From a virus, in IMG/VR virus record IMGVR_UViG_3300020473_000029, positions 1 to 61,152 of that record: a stretch of DNA of 61,152 bases, one strand, 5' to 3'. Under the pieces are notes generated by a model, which saw only the letters and a list, made by a program, of their open reading frames with translations, was not told where the DNA came from and ran no database searches. Positions 21,701 through 31,300 of this stretch are shown here, one piece after another (the stretch's first letter is position 1; every line of letters starts with the position of its first letter). The position numbers and the translations under genes are program-made.

Positions 21701-24700
21701 TTATACTAATCAATTACCAACAAAATTATATTATAATTTGGAAAGAACTGGTTACATAAGTACTTCCGATACAAACGTTAAAAATAGTTCAGAAATAATA
21801 TTTGGTAATAGTGTTTATGATAATACTTTTGCTATATCTGGTGTTGCTGCTACTAGTTTTAAATTCTCTTTAAATTCTTTACCAGAAACCTTACAATATA
21901 CACAATCAAATACAGATATATTAGAATATTCTACTAGTTCTACTACTGCTAATGGTGGTGTGGATGCGATGAGAATTACATCAGGAGGACTTAATTACAA
22001 GAAATTACCATCATTTAAGTCTATTAATTCAACTAACGGACAAAATGCTGATATTATTCCAGCATCTACAAGTATTGGTAGAATTAAACAAGTTACTGTA
22101 GAAAATGCTGGATTTGAATATTCTGCTGACAAGACATTAAGACCAGAAGCATATGTTTCTCCAGATATTGTAGTAATTAATAGAAATACTATTACTAATA
22201 TTGAAGTTATAACTGGTGGTACTGGTTATACTAACACACCTAATTTAGTAGTTGTTAATCCAGATACTGGATTAAAATATGATAGTGGTATATTTAAAGC
22301 AGAGATACAAGGATCTTCTATTGATAATGTTGAAATTGTACAAGCACCAAAAGGACTATCTGATGTTACAAACATAATATATTCTCTTAATAATACTAAT
22401 GGAAGTGGAATTGAAACATGTATGTCATCTACATCTGGTATATTAACATGTTTTATAACAACACCAATTGCTGGATTTGCAACACCACCTTTTGCTGTAG
22501 GAGATAAAGTTTTTGTTGAAGGTATTGTTAATATTGGCTTTAATACAACAGGAACTGGATTTAATTCTGAAGATTATGGATTTAAATTCTTTAATGTTAG
22601 TGCTTATGATCCTAGTGTTAACCCAGTTAAGGTAGAAGTTGATTTATCTGAGTTTGTTACAAATGCAGGGTTGGCAGTAACTAATCAAAATGGATATGCA
22701 TCTTTAATAAATCAAAATAATTATCCTACATTTAAATTAACACAAGAACCACTAGATTTTATTGAAGGGGAAACACTTCTTACTGCTGTAGGTACAGCAC
22801 AGTCAATAACAAGTTATATTGAAAGAGATATAGTTATTACTCATACTTTATCTGATGGAATTAAAGTATTTGGTACTTATGATTTAGAAAAAGATCAAAT
22901 AATACTTGGTAAGAGATCAGGAACATTAGCAACTATTAAATCTACTAACGATAATGAAGCATATTATAGAGTAGATTATTCTCTCAGACAAGATCGTGGT
23001 TGGAGTGATGATATTGGAAAATTAAATGTAGATTATCAAGTTCTTCCTGATAATGATTATTATCAAAATCTATCATATACTATTAAGAGTCCTATAGAAT
23101 GGGAAGATTTAGTTAATCCTGTTAATAGACTTTTACATTCATCTGGACTAAAGAATTTTGCAGACACGGGAATTACTACTACAACTAATGTTACTGCAGG
23201 AACAAGTTTAGATTCTGATAGTATTACTATAATTGATATTATTGGTGAAAAGAGAGTTGATACTATTTCTGATTTTGATTTTGCTATTGATATTGATACA
23301 TTAAGTAATAATAAATCAAGATTTATCAAACTAAAAACTAAGAGATTATCCGATTATATTGATTGTAATACTAACCGTGTATTGGCAATAGATGATATTA
23401 GTGGTAGTTTCTCTAGATCTGATAAAGTTAGTGATTTATTCAGTGATCTTTTAACTTATAGTGTATCTGAAGGTTATAATAGATTTTTAGTTCAAGTAGT
23501 AAATCCAAATAATAAAGAAAGACAAGCAACTGACGTTATAACACTTACTAATAGTTATGGTGGTCAATATGGTCAAGTTTATACAATAGAGAAAGGATCT
23601 ATTGGTATAGGAACTGCTGGAACAAGAGTGGGTGATATTGGAGGTAATATTGATTCGGAAGGAATTTTAACTCTAAGATTTGATCCTATTGATCCATATA
23701 CACATGATTATGATATTAAAGTTATAAGAACTAGTTTTAATTCATCTCTTGCTGGAATTGGCACTACAAAGTTTGGTTTTATTGATATTGATTCAAGAAA
23801 CCAGATTGTTGCATCAAATACTACTGTTGGTATTATTACTGCAAATATTGATGAAAATGAAGGTTTTTATGCTAATGTTGAGATAATTAATGCAACAACA
23901 GATGATACAACATATGTTGAGATGTTTGTTGATCAGGATGGAACAAATTCTTATATATCAGATTTCTGGGTAGATAACAGAGGATCTAATAGTAAGTTCA
24001 TTGGTGCATTTACATCAAATATATCTTCTGGTGTATTGTCAATTGATTATGAAAATGATGAAGCAAATTCAGTTTTAGTTAGATCTAGAATAGTTGGATT
24101 TGGTACTACTTCTGTTGGTATAGGAACTTACAGGTTCTTATCAACAGGTCAATCACCAGAAACTGAAAAAACAGCAAGATATGAAGCAAAGTATGCACTT
24201 ACTGCTGCATCACCATCTGTTACTAATGTATTCAGTTTAGATAAGACTGATGCAACTACTATAAAAACAATTGCTAAGGTTGGTTATGGTTTAACATCTG
24301 CTTTACATCAAATATTATCAATAGGTGATGAAACAGATATTTACACAACACAATATCCATTCTTGTCTATTGGTAGTACTAGTGGAATTGGTACTTTTGG
24401 ATCTGAGTATAGTGGTAGTAATGCAATACTTAAATTCTATCCAGATGCTGGTGTATCTCAAGAAATTACCATACAAACTTATAGTGAAGTAATTCAAACA
24501 GATAGAGATTTATTAAATGTACCAAATGATCTTAGTTATGGACCTGTAAATGAAAGGTATCTTCTTGGAACATATGATGGTCAAAATAGAAATAGACTTA
24601 ATAAAGATGAATTTGTAATTAGACATGAAGGTGTTCCAATATATGCAAAAACATTTGATCCAGCAACTACTGTTAATTTAAGCACTGGTTTATTCACAAT

Positions 24701-27700
24701 TAATGATCATTTCCTCAATACTGGTGAAAAATTAGAATATAGATCAACATCAACGTTTAGTAATATTACTGCTTCAGACATGGTTATGTCTAACGGTAGT
24801 GTATTACCAGCAGATTTATATGCAATTAAAGTTAGTGATAATACATTTAATGTAGCAACAACTAAGGCAAATGCAGTTGCAGGTACTAATGTTACATTTA
24901 ATACTGCTGGTGCTGGAAATGCACATAAGATTGGAATGGTTAAGAAGGCAGAAAAAACTGTTCTTTCTCTTGATGGAGTTGTTCAAAGTCCATTAACATG
25001 GACCCCAATTAATCATACACTTGCTAATAATGGTGGATCTATAGGTGTTGGAGATACATATTTTGCATTATCTGGAATATCTTCTATTGTATCAAATGAT
25101 GTTCTTAAAATTGGTAATGAGTATATTAAAGTTGTTAATGTTGGATTAGGAACACTTGCAGTTGGTCCTATAACAGCAGATGGTACATTTAATGTAATTG
25201 AAGCAGAACGTGGTTTTGTTGGAACAACTGCGGCTACACATAATGATGGTGCGGAAGCAAGAGTTTATCTTGGAGCATTTAATTTAATCGATAGTACAAT
25301 CTACTTCACACAACCACCAATTGGAAATAATGCTAAACCTATAGATCCTGATACCAATCTTAAGACACCAAGATCTACATTTGGTGGAAGAGTATTCATG
25401 AGACAAGACTATGATACAAACCAAATATATGATAATATTTCCAAATCATTTACAGGTATAGGTGCAACATATACATTATCTGTAAATGGTATAAACACCA
25501 CAGGAATTGAAACTGGTAGTGGTATTGTATTCATTAATAATATTTTCCAGACACCATCCACAGTTAATAACACTGGAAATAATTATAGTTTCAGTGAAGA
25601 TTCAAATGTTGGAGTATCAAGTATTAAATTTACTGGTATAACAGATGATAGTGGAAATATATTATTATCTGATGAAGATGTTAATAAAAATCAATTACCA
25701 AGAGGTGGTGTTATTGTATCTTTAGGTTCTACCTTGGGTGTTGGTTATGCTCCTCCTGTTGGTGCTGCTGTAAGTGCTGTACTTAATAGTAGTGGTGGTA
25801 TAACTGCAGTTGGTATAGGAACTACTGATAACAATGGTTCTGGATATCGTGGTGTTGTTGGTGTTGGTGTGACAGATGAAGCATATGTGCATAAGTTTGT
25901 AAGTGCTGCTACAGGTGCTGTTACTGGTACAGGTGGTCCATTTACACCAACAAATGCAGTATATGAATCACATACAGGTATATTAACCTTAACCATTCCT
26001 AGTCATGGAAGAAGTAGTGGTAATGTTCAACTTGTTAATAATTCATTAGTATTCACTTGTTCTAGAGATGGACATGCAAGTGAACATACCTATCCAAGAG
26101 CAACGGATCCTGCTGCAAATGGAAATAACTTAGCACTTACTAAGATTGATAATGATACAATTTCTATTAATGTTGGTGCTGGTGGTGGTAAAGGAACAGG
26201 TGCAACAGTTACAGCAACTGTTGGTGCTGGTGGAACCATTATATTTGGTGTTTCTGCTGCTGGTAGCAACTATGTTAATCCAAAATTTGTAGTATCACCA
26301 CCACCATCATATGAGAATCTACCTGTTGTTGGTGTATCAAGGCGTGGTCTTGGAGCAACTACAGAAACTGGTAAAGGTTTATTAGTAACTTTGGATGTTG
26401 GTCCTGCAAGTCCTACACCTCAAGATAATAAGTTTGGTGATGCAGCAGATCTTATTGATAAGAATAGACTATTAATTTCTGAAACTGCTGCTAGAAGAAT
26501 GAAGGAAAGATTCCCTTCATATAACTATCCATCAGGATTTGTTGAGCAAGATTGTATTGATGATGTAATTGATGTTCTTGAAGCAGTATCATATAATATG
26601 CGTTATGGTGGAAATGATAAGACATATGATGCATCACGTTTCTATATTGATGGTTTCTATTCAAACCCTGCTCCAGTTACTGGTGAAGAAGAGCAAGTTG
26701 TATATGCAATGATGGAAGCAAGAGATATGGCATCTCTAGCATTAGCAAATAAACCAATTGGAAGATTTGAAGGGGCACAATATGCACACACCTATAGTGG
26801 TGGTACAGCAACAAATGCGGTTGTTTCTGGTGGTGATTATGATCATACATTTGTTAGTGCTGTTACAAATGGTATTAATGGTTCATTAACACCAAATGGT
26901 GCTACTTATATTGCTGGAACTGGAGTATTAACATTAACATTTGCTAGTGCTCATGGAGTTGCCGATGGTGGAAATGTAACTATTGCTGATTATTCATTAG
27001 TATTCACTTGTGATAGAGATAATAATCAAACAAATCACGCATATCCAAGATCTGATGATCCTGCATCTGGTTCTACACTTAGTGCTACTCTTATTAGTCC
27101 AACATCATTCTCAGTAAATGTTGGTACTTCTCCATTAGTATTCAAGAATGTTGTTACAGGTTCTAATCCTGAGAAAACATCATATGATCCATTAACTGGA
27201 GATTTAGTACTTAATGTTGGTTCTGGTCATGGATTCCTTGCACCAACAACACTTGCTACACCTACAGCAGCACTTTATGCTCCAACAACAGGTGTTTTAA
27301 GGCTTACAATTCCAGGTCATGGTCTTGCAGTTGGTGATTATATTAAGATTGTTGATGATTCATTAACATTTACATGTGCTAGAGATAATCATTCTACTGA
27401 ACATAAGTATCCACGATTTGGTGATCCTGCAAGTGGTGAATGGATCAATGTTAACCAAAGATCAGCAAATAGAATATGGGTTAATATTGGCAAATCTCCT
27501 GATATTTCTGCACATACATTTGTTTCAGCAAGACAAGGTGTTAGTAAAGCAAATTCTAACATTGGTATTGGAACTCAGTTGTTAGGATTTAAATGTACTA
27601 GAGATGCTACTTCTGCTAATCCAGAAGGTGTATCACAAGTTCTATATCCACGTTCAACAGACAGATTCTGTTGGAATAAGAATCAAATTTCTATTGCATC

Positions 27701-29675
27701 AACAACTACTTCCACAGTTACAGTAAATGTGGGTGTATCCTCTGCAACACATAGTTCTAGAGTACAAGTATTTGATAAAACTATCACTGGTGATGTTTCT
27801 GGTGTAACAGGTCAATATAGTCCTGCTGATTGTGCTAATGTCGTATCGTCAGTTCATACTTTAGTTGGAATTGTTACTGAAGCAATTGACGCTAACACAT
27901 TACCAGCAACAAGAACTATTAGTTCTTTCAATACGTTTGAAGTTGTTGATTATAAGATTGCAAGACAAGGTTATGGATTCAAACCTGGTGATGTATTTAA
28001 ACCAGTTGGTCTTGTTACACATGCAAGTTTAAGTTCTCCACAAAAAGAATTTGAATTAACAGTAGTTGATACATTTACTGATGGTTTCTCTGCTTGGCAA
28101 TTTGGTGAATTAGACTTTATTGATTCTATTAAGGATTTGCAAGATGGTAAAAGAACTCGTTTCCCACTTATATACAATGGAGATTTATTAAGTTTTGAAT
28201 CTGATGATGATATTGATTTAAATGCAGTATTATTAATCTTTATTGATGGTGTGATACAAGATCCTGGTGTTCATTACAATTTTGAAGGTGGTACATCGTT
28301 TATTTTAACTGCACCACCATCTGCAGAAAATAATGTATCAGTATTCTTCTATAGAGGAACTCGTGGAATAGATAGTAAATTTACAAATGTAGATGAAACT
28401 ATAAAAGTTGGTGATGTTGTAGAAATTAAACAGACAGAAAATTTAGCTGGTCAAGATCCAAGAACAGTTTCTGGTATTTCTAGTTCTGATGTTATGAGTA
28501 CTAACATATACACAGGAGAAAATATATTTGATGCAAATGATCCTCAATATGCTCCACCAAATCCAGTTCCTTGGAGACTTATGGATTGGAATAAGCAGAA
28601 ACGTGATAAGACTATTGAAGGTGAGATTATTTCCAAAGCAAGAGATTCTATTGAAGGTATGGTTTATCCTACTGCTAGAATTATCGGTGATTTCCCAATA
28701 CAATCTAATGGAATTTCTACAATATTTGTAGATGACGCACAATTCTTTAATTATGAAGAAAATGAATCAAGTATTAATATTGTTAATGTTGATGCTAAGA
28801 TTTTTGAAAATCAAGTATCTGTAGCAGCATCATTATCAGCAACAGTTGGTACTGGTGGAACAATAAGTGCTTTAACTGTCATTAGTGGTGGTTCTGGTTA
28901 TGTTGGAAGTATGGTTACTGTATCAATAGCAAGACCATATGGTAATACTTATACTGGTACTGCAACAACTGCAACTGCTCTTGTTCCAGTTGTAGATGGA
29001 TCATTATCTGGTATTGCAAGTATTGGAATGTTGGGTGGTTCTGGGTATGATTCAACAAATCCACCATTAGTTATAGCACCAATGCCATCATTTAATGTTG
29101 GTGAATCTATTTCTGGAATTGCAACAGTTAAAGGATTCTCTGGAATTCTTACTGGTATTGGTACAACTGCAGGAATAAATGGTGCTCCATTGGCATTAGA
29201 ATTCCATATTGCTTCTGAAACAATCCTTGGATTAAATAATGATCTTAAGGCAGGTTATCCTATCTATATTCATGGTACTAATGTTGGAAATGGTGTTACT
29301 TCAATTAACACAGTTGATGCTAGTGTTGTTGGAATAGGAACTTCACGTATAGATAATATCTACATCGTTGATGGTTATCATCCTTTTGGTAATCCAGCAA
29401 ATAGTGGAATTATCACATGCAATATTAAATCTAATACAACAATGACTGATTTTGGTACTGCAAATGCTGCTGGATTTGTTGCAACAGCAACTACAACAAC
29501 GCCTGATATAGGTAGATTTACATGGGGTTTATTGCAAGGAAGTTCTAGATCATCTACAGTTTCTATTGGAGTTACAGGACTCACTATAGACGCTGGATTG
29601 AGTACATTCCCAACGATTCAGAGAAGAGGATTTGGATTAAGAGATTCTGGTGCTCTCAGAAAGGATCTTGGGTAG
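15789..29675 (+). CDS. Giant baseplate/tail-fibre-like structural protein in the gp7 position (4,628 aa)
   Basis: One uninterrupted 13.9-kb frame between gp6 and gp8, where T4 has gp7 (1,032 aa). The N-terminus (INIQQVIDSQLPEFLL-like start, residues 1-250) looks like the wedge-attachment part of cyanophage gp7-position proteins. A YHYH-like motif (GWAYDGNPIYGPVGY) lies near residue 1260. Many Gly-rich 'GxGY' beta modules are scattered from about 960 on. Residues about 3370-3990 hold four copies of a repeat with HG...FTC.RD...YPR...DP, set within a helical module (AADLIDKNRLL, DVLEAVSYNMRYGG). The C-terminus TIQRRGFGLRDSGALRKDLG is typical of the cyanophage version. It probably forms wedge plus fibre; the exact homology to gp7 is inference from position. 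Confidence 0.8.
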   Translation: MIQTGFEQRVNIQQVIDSQLPEFLLDESPKSAEFLKQYYLSQEFQSGPTDLAVNLDQYLKLNNYSQEVIQGETTLYAGISTNTDTIEVYSTKGFPNQYGLFKIDDEIITYTGLTTNTFTGCKRGFSGITSYRTDLESEELVFSSTSEQTHASQAKVTNLSALFLKEFYRKLKYTYTPGLEDVEFVKDLDVNNFIKESRSLYESKGTEESFRILFNVLYGVEPQIIDLEQYLPKPSTAEFLRREIVVAERVGNTGDPTKLVGQTITKSTDSATKASVSEVEPFTRSGISTYYKMGLFVGFSDRALIEGTFNIQAKSKVVNPVSAGSSVITVDSTIGFGATGTLISDSNVITYSDKSINQFLGCKNIVYPIGISSDVRTNEVFFGYEDGDTSKKVEFRLTGVLSEFEATSDITSTTEGQYLYVKNVGEKIKNPEQNKTFKQIFANSWIYNTSSRFDITNINQSTRTLTLSAEIDPSSLKKGDTVDILKKSTQNIAFSGAIIDIITPGTKQIELRDLLGFTVDPNETYTIRRRIKTATSTGTPLSYGQNQLTVDIQNVYNENDENFYIGSNSLPAGNITKNTIKETISTTTLNSLQGYDPATQQYYIISFPVTSVDFVTGDRIYYNPETTQLKGLDEGYYYVKVLDAPNNNQIKLYQSRSLIELDGTLDPKTGSPMNTAMGFVGDGSNNHSFILAHQKSDKIFPQKLLKKFPSKQNLQKGEVTKTIPGSTGMLVNGVEVINYKSVDKVYYGPLEKVVVYGQGKDYDVVNPPKVTVATGVGITALIQPVIGEGVIKDVLVDPHEFDIENVDSVSISGGNGSGAELSPVMGLRYREVEFDVRELSNGGGIDVTQDTITFLTDHGFSNGQPLVYNSRGNEAVGISSVYGYSANNADVDIKLQSNAIYYAQWVNNKTIKLFHTTGDQQAGINTVGLTTSHAQGIHKFRTAKATNVLRSVKVLNGGSGYTNRELKVTPAGISTVSNTINFKNHGFNDGDKIVYNTGGTSIEGLTVETGITSTSQHYQVLKIDDNSFRLADSGIGGTITSNYTRKNNVNLVSIGSSHHNFKYPNIEVSIATGISTVATGVITATPVVRGKITDAYLYEAGTGYGSTIINFHKKPIISIKSGKGAEFKPVIVDGKVSQVLVSVSGSGYTSPPDLTLVGIGSGIGAKFRPVVQNGEVSHVIVINEGRNYDVNTSIASTAIGLNGFIEPYVRELTWNNGSRFGDEILVENVDGLEYGWVGYSTALGQKEYGDNLRNHSPIIGWAYDGNPIYGPVGYSDPEDDSSSRIMLSGYSLIPSNITDRPSFSNGSFVEDYEYTNAGDLDKHNGRYCKTPEFPNGTYAYFASVDFTTLVSTFPYFIGDTYRSVGIGQTVDQNFNFNNSDLVRNTFPYKVNDLFANNDFIVEPYEITQQRAVVDSVVKGSIENIIVNESGDGYIVGDTARFDNTGTNGGGLSAFVSKLKGKTIVDINTEVEDYQTTTLIWDNSNQVSVHIDPVHALVDEDNVVISGVSTYIAGLTQSHVIGVTSERTFLLAPVPSNSTVGYVTDIYVSSIPDSVSVGSTFSIKSERVSVLDTFEKNKVIRIVRGESVGAAYTASTELNTVPSSFTIPLETPLFESKLNDVRYFNPLHSVGIGTTTGGTTTKNYRIGEADIPVSIANQSIYIPNHPFKQNQKLTFKKYNSSSQNIGISTEPDSSILSLPELGVIQTVYVINKSKDFIGLTTQIGLTTSTNGLYFRSFTSNADDRDYRYSLTSNYTQETAKAEKITATVAVSTSHGMLNNDVIDLSVRSNQSVGIGTSTAVRVKYHSGSDKLIVNPTTFAHTALNASKNELTLTDHGFKTGDKVFYDSTTSQPLVGLGTGGYYTYRVDDNKFQLSHTRYDTEQNPPIIISLDTPSAGSTHQISKINPQINVINNNNLVFDVSDTTLSGYDFKIYYDKEFNNELVSVGGTVTDFVISDFGGAVGCGTTSTLTLNYTNQLPTKLYYNLERTGYISTSDTNVKNSSEIIFGNSVYDNTFAISGVAATSFKFSLNSLPETLQYTQSNTDILEYSTSSTTANGGVDAMRITSGGLNYKKLPSFKSINSTNGQNADIIPASTSIGRIKQVTVENAGFEYSADKTLRPEAYVSPDIVVINRNTITNIEVITGGTGYTNTPNLVVVNPDTGLKYDSGIFKAEIQGSSIDNVEIVQAPKGLSDVTNIIYSLNNTNGSGIETCMSSTSGILTCFITTPIAGFATPPFAVGDKVFVEGIVNIGFNTTGTGFNSEDYGFKFFNVSAYDPSVNPVKVEVDLSEFVTNAGLAVTNQNGYASLINQNNYPTFKLTQEPLDFIEGETLLTAVGTAQSITSYIERDIVITHTLSDGIKVFGTYDLEKDQIILGKRSGTLATIKSTNDNEAYYRVDYSLRQDRGWSDDIGKLNVDYQVLPDNDYYQNLSYTIKSPIEWEDLVNPVNRLLHSSGLKNFADTGITTTTNVTAGTSLDSDSITIIDIIGEKRVDTISDFDFAIDIDTLSNNKSRFIKLKTKRLSDYIDCNTNRVLAIDDISGSFSRSDKVSDLFSDLLTYSVSEGYNRFLVQVVNPNNKERQATDVITLTNSYGGQYGQVYTIEKGSIGIGTAGTRVGDIGGNIDSEGILTLRFDPIDPYTHDYDIKVIRTSFNSSLAGIGTTKFGFIDIDSRNQIVASNTTVGIITANIDENEGFYANVEIINATTDDTTYVEMFVDQDGTNSYISDFWVDNRGSNSKFIGAFTSNISSGVLSIDYENDEANSVLVRSRIVGFGTTSVGIGTYRFLSTGQSPETEKTARYEAKYALTAASPSVTNVFSLDKTDATTIKTIAKVGYGLTSALHQILSIGDETDIYTTQYPFLSIGSTSGIGTFGSEYSGSNAILKFYPDAGVSQEITIQTYSEVIQTDRDLLNVPNDLSYGPVNERYLLGTYDGQNRNRLNKDEFVIRHEGVPIYAKTFDPATTVNLSTGLFTINDHFLNTGEKLEYRSTSTFSNITASDMVMSNGSVLPADLYAIKVSDNTFNVATTKANAVAGTNVTFNTAGAGNAHKIGMVKKAEKTVLSLDGVVQSPLTWTPINHTLANNGGSIGVGDTYFALSGISSIVSNDVLKIGNEYIKVVNVGLGTLAVGPITADGTFNVIEAERGFVGTTAATHNDGAEARVYLGAFNLIDSTIYFTQPPIGNNAKPIDPDTNLKTPRSTFGGRVFMRQDYDTNQIYDNISKSFTGIGATYTLSVNGINTTGIETGSGIVFINNIFQTPSTVNNTGNNYSFSEDSNVGVSSIKFTGITDDSGNILLSDEDVNKNQLPRGGVIVSLGSTLGVGYAPPVGAAVSAVLNSSGGITAVGIGTTDNNGSGYRGVVGVGVTDEAYVHKFVSAATGAVTGTGGPFTPTNAVYESHTGILTLTIPSHGRSSGNVQLVNNSLVFTCSRDGHASEHTYPRATDPAANGNNLALTKIDNDTISINVGAGGGKGTGATVTATVGAGGTIIFGVSAAGSNYVNPKFVVSPPPSYENLPVVGVSRRGLGATTETGKGLLVTLDVGPASPTPQDNKFGDAADLIDKNRLLISETAARRMKERFPSYNYPSGFVEQDCIDDVIDVLEAVSYNMRYGGNDKTYDASRFYIDGFYSNPAPVTGEEEQVVYAMMEARDMASLALANKPIGRFEGAQYAHTYSGGTATNAVVSGGDYDHTFVSAVTNGINGSLTPNGATYIAGTGVLTLTFASAHGVADGGNVTIADYSLVFTCDRDNNQTNHAYPRSDDPASGSTLSATLISPTSFSVNVGTSPLVFKNVVTGSNPEKTSYDPLTGDLVLNVGSGHGFLAPTTLATPTAALYAPTTGVLRLTIPGHGLAVGDYIKIVDDSLTFTCARDNHSTEHKYPRFGDPASGEWINVNQRSANRIWVNIGKSPDISAHTFVSARQGVSKANSNIGIGTQLLGFKCTRDATSANPEGVSQVLYPRSTDRFCWNKNQISIASTTTSTVTVNVGVSSATHSSRVQVFDKTITGDVSGVTGQYSPADCANVVSSVHTLVGIVTEAIDANTLPATRTISSFNTFEVVDYKIARQGYGFKPGDVFKPVGLVTHASLSSPQKEFELTVVDTFTDGFSAWQFGELDFIDSIKDLQDGKRTRFPLIYNGDLLSFESDDDIDLNAVLLIFIDGVIQDPGVHYNFEGGTSFILTAPPSAENNVSVFFYRGTRGIDSKFTNVDETIKVGDVVEIKQTENLAGQDPRTVSGISSSDVMSTNIYTGENIFDANDPQYAPPNPVPWRLMDWNKQKRDKTIEGEIISKARDSIEGMVYPTARIIGDFPIQSNGISTIFVDDAQFFNYEENESSINIVNVDAKIFENQVSVAASLSATVGTGGTISALTVISGGSGYVGSMVTVSIARPYGNTYTGTATTATALVPVVDGSLSGIASIGMLGGSGYDSTNPPLVIAPMPSFNVGESISGIATVKGFSGILTGIGTTAGINGAPLALEFHIASETILGLNNDLKAGYPIYIHGTNVGNGVTSINTVDASVVGIGTSRIDNIYIVDGYHPFGNPANSGIITCNIKSNTTMTDFGTANAAGFVATATTTTPDIGRFTWGLLQGSSRSSTVSIGVTGLTIDAGLSTFPTIQRRGFGLRDSGALRKDLG

Positions 29676-29683
29676 TATAAATA
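29676..29683 (+). promoter_or_regulatory. T4-type late promoter
   Basis: TATAAATA immediately after the giant gene's stop, 27 bases before the gp8 start. Confidence 0.75.
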
Positions 29684-29710
29684 AAGAAAAAAAGCTATTA
29701 AAATAGTATA

Positions 29711-31297
29711 ATGCCAGCCATTGTAACAGATCAGTTCAGAATATTAAATGCAGGTAATTTTGTTGATTCAATTACCGATGATGCAAATTCATATTATGTT
29801 TTTGTAGGATTATCAAATGCAACATCAACTGGTCAATATAAAAAAAGTGATTGGGATGATAAAACACCCAATCCTGTAGATAATTATGATTATCATGGAT
29901 TTATTAGTGATAATATGTCTTATGGTAAAAGAATTACTTCTGCAAATGTAAAAAGACTTGCTAAGAGATATAATTGGACAAGGGGTGCAAAATACGAAAT
30001 GTACCGTCATGATTATAGTGTAGATAATAAAACATCATCTGGTTTGAATCGATTATATGATTCTAAGTATTATGTGATGAATAGTGATTATAAAGTTTAT
30101 ATTTGTATTGATAATGGAACTACAGGATTATCAACTACACCTAATGCATCTTTAGATGAACCAAATTTTACAGATTTAGAACCATCTAAGGCAGGTAGTG
30201 GTGGTGATGGATATGTTTGGAAATATCTTTTCACCGTTACTCCGAGTGATATTATTAAGTTTGATTCTACTGATTATATTTCATTACCAAGTAATTGGTC
30301 ATCATCAACTGATGCTCAAGTAACTACAGTAAGAAATAATGGAGATTCTTCTGTTAATGATAATCAAATTAAAAAAGTTTTTATTAAAAATAGAGGAGAT
30401 GGATATTCTACAGGATCACATGAACTTAATATCCTTGGTGATGGTTCAGGTGGTAAAGTAGTAGTTGATGTAGATACTAACGGTTATATAACAAATACTG
30501 TTGTATCTGCTGGTGGTAAAGGATATAGCTTTGGTGTAGTTGATACTGGATCAATTAGAGGTGCAGGTGCAGGTACAGTTGAAGCAAATTTAGTTCCAAT
30601 TATTCCACCATCAAAAGGTCATGGATTTGACATCTATAAAGAATTGGGGGCAGATAAGGTTTTAGTTTATGCTAGATTTGATGATTCTACAAAGGATTTT
30701 CCAACAAATACAACATTTGCTCAAATTGGAATAGTTAAGAATCCAACTACTGTTGGAACTGCTAGTTCAGTTTTTGTACAAAACCAATACTCATCATTAA
30801 GTGCTTTTAAATTCTCTTCAGTAACTAATGAATCTTTAACGGTACCAGCAATTGGTCAAAGGATTCATCAGACTACTCCACAAGGAACTGCTCAAGGGTA
30901 TATTGCATCATATGATAGAGAAACTAAAGTTCTTAAGTATGTTCAAGATAGAACCTTGTATATGAATCCATCCACTAATGATACTCAAGATCATGCTGGA
31001 ATTAGTACAACTGGTAATGTTCTTGAATTCTATACTGCAGATCCTAATTCAGCAGCAACAGTTAATACTGTTGTAAGTGATGATGGATTTACTGGAACAA
31101 TAGATCGTGATTTTACAGGAATAAGTACAAATCCATCTGGAAATAAACTTATTACTTTGGGACTCAATTTCACATATGGACATGCTCCTGCTGAGATAAA
31201 TAAAGGGTCGGGTGAAATAATCTACATAGATAATCGTCCTGAGATTAATAGAAACTCTAGACAAAAGGAAGACGTAAAAATCATCTTGGAATTTTAA
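29711..31297 (+). CDS. 8: Baseplate wedge subunit gp8 (528 aa)
   Basis: IVTDQFRILNAGNFVDSI, then SYYVFVGLSNAT, RYNWTRGAKY, YKVYICIDNG and GYVWKYLFTVTPSD are the ordered blocks of T4 gp8. It is much longer than T4 gp8 (334 aa); the extra part includes a Gly-rich 'GxGY' module at about 226-285 like those in the giant protein. Its own late promoter lies upstream. gp8 is a dimeric wedge component. Confidence 0.9.
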   Translation: MPAIVTDQFRILNAGNFVDSITDDANSYYVFVGLSNATSTGQYKKSDWDDKTPNPVDNYDYHGFISDNMSYGKRITSANVKRLAKRYNWTRGAKYEMYRHDYSVDNKTSSGLNRLYDSKYYVMNSDYKVYICIDNGTTGLSTTPNASLDEPNFTDLEPSKAGSGGDGYVWKYLFTVTPSDIIKFDSTDYISLPSNWSSSTDAQVTTVRNNGDSSVNDNQIKKVFIKNRGDGYSTGSHELNILGDGSGGKVVVDVDTNGYITNTVVSAGGKGYSFGVVDTGSIRGAGAGTVEANLVPIIPPSKGHGFDIYKELGADKVLVYARFDDSTKDFPTNTTFAQIGIVKNPTTVGTASSVFVQNQYSSLSAFKFSSVTNESLTVPAIGQRIHQTTPQGTAQGYIASYDRETKVLKYVQDRTLYMNPSTNDTQDHAGISTTGNVLEFYTADPNSAATVNTVVSDDGFTGTIDRDFTGISTNPSGNKLITLGLNFTYGHAPAEINKGSGEIIYIDNRPEINRNSRQKEDVKIILEF

Positions 31298-31300
31298 AAA

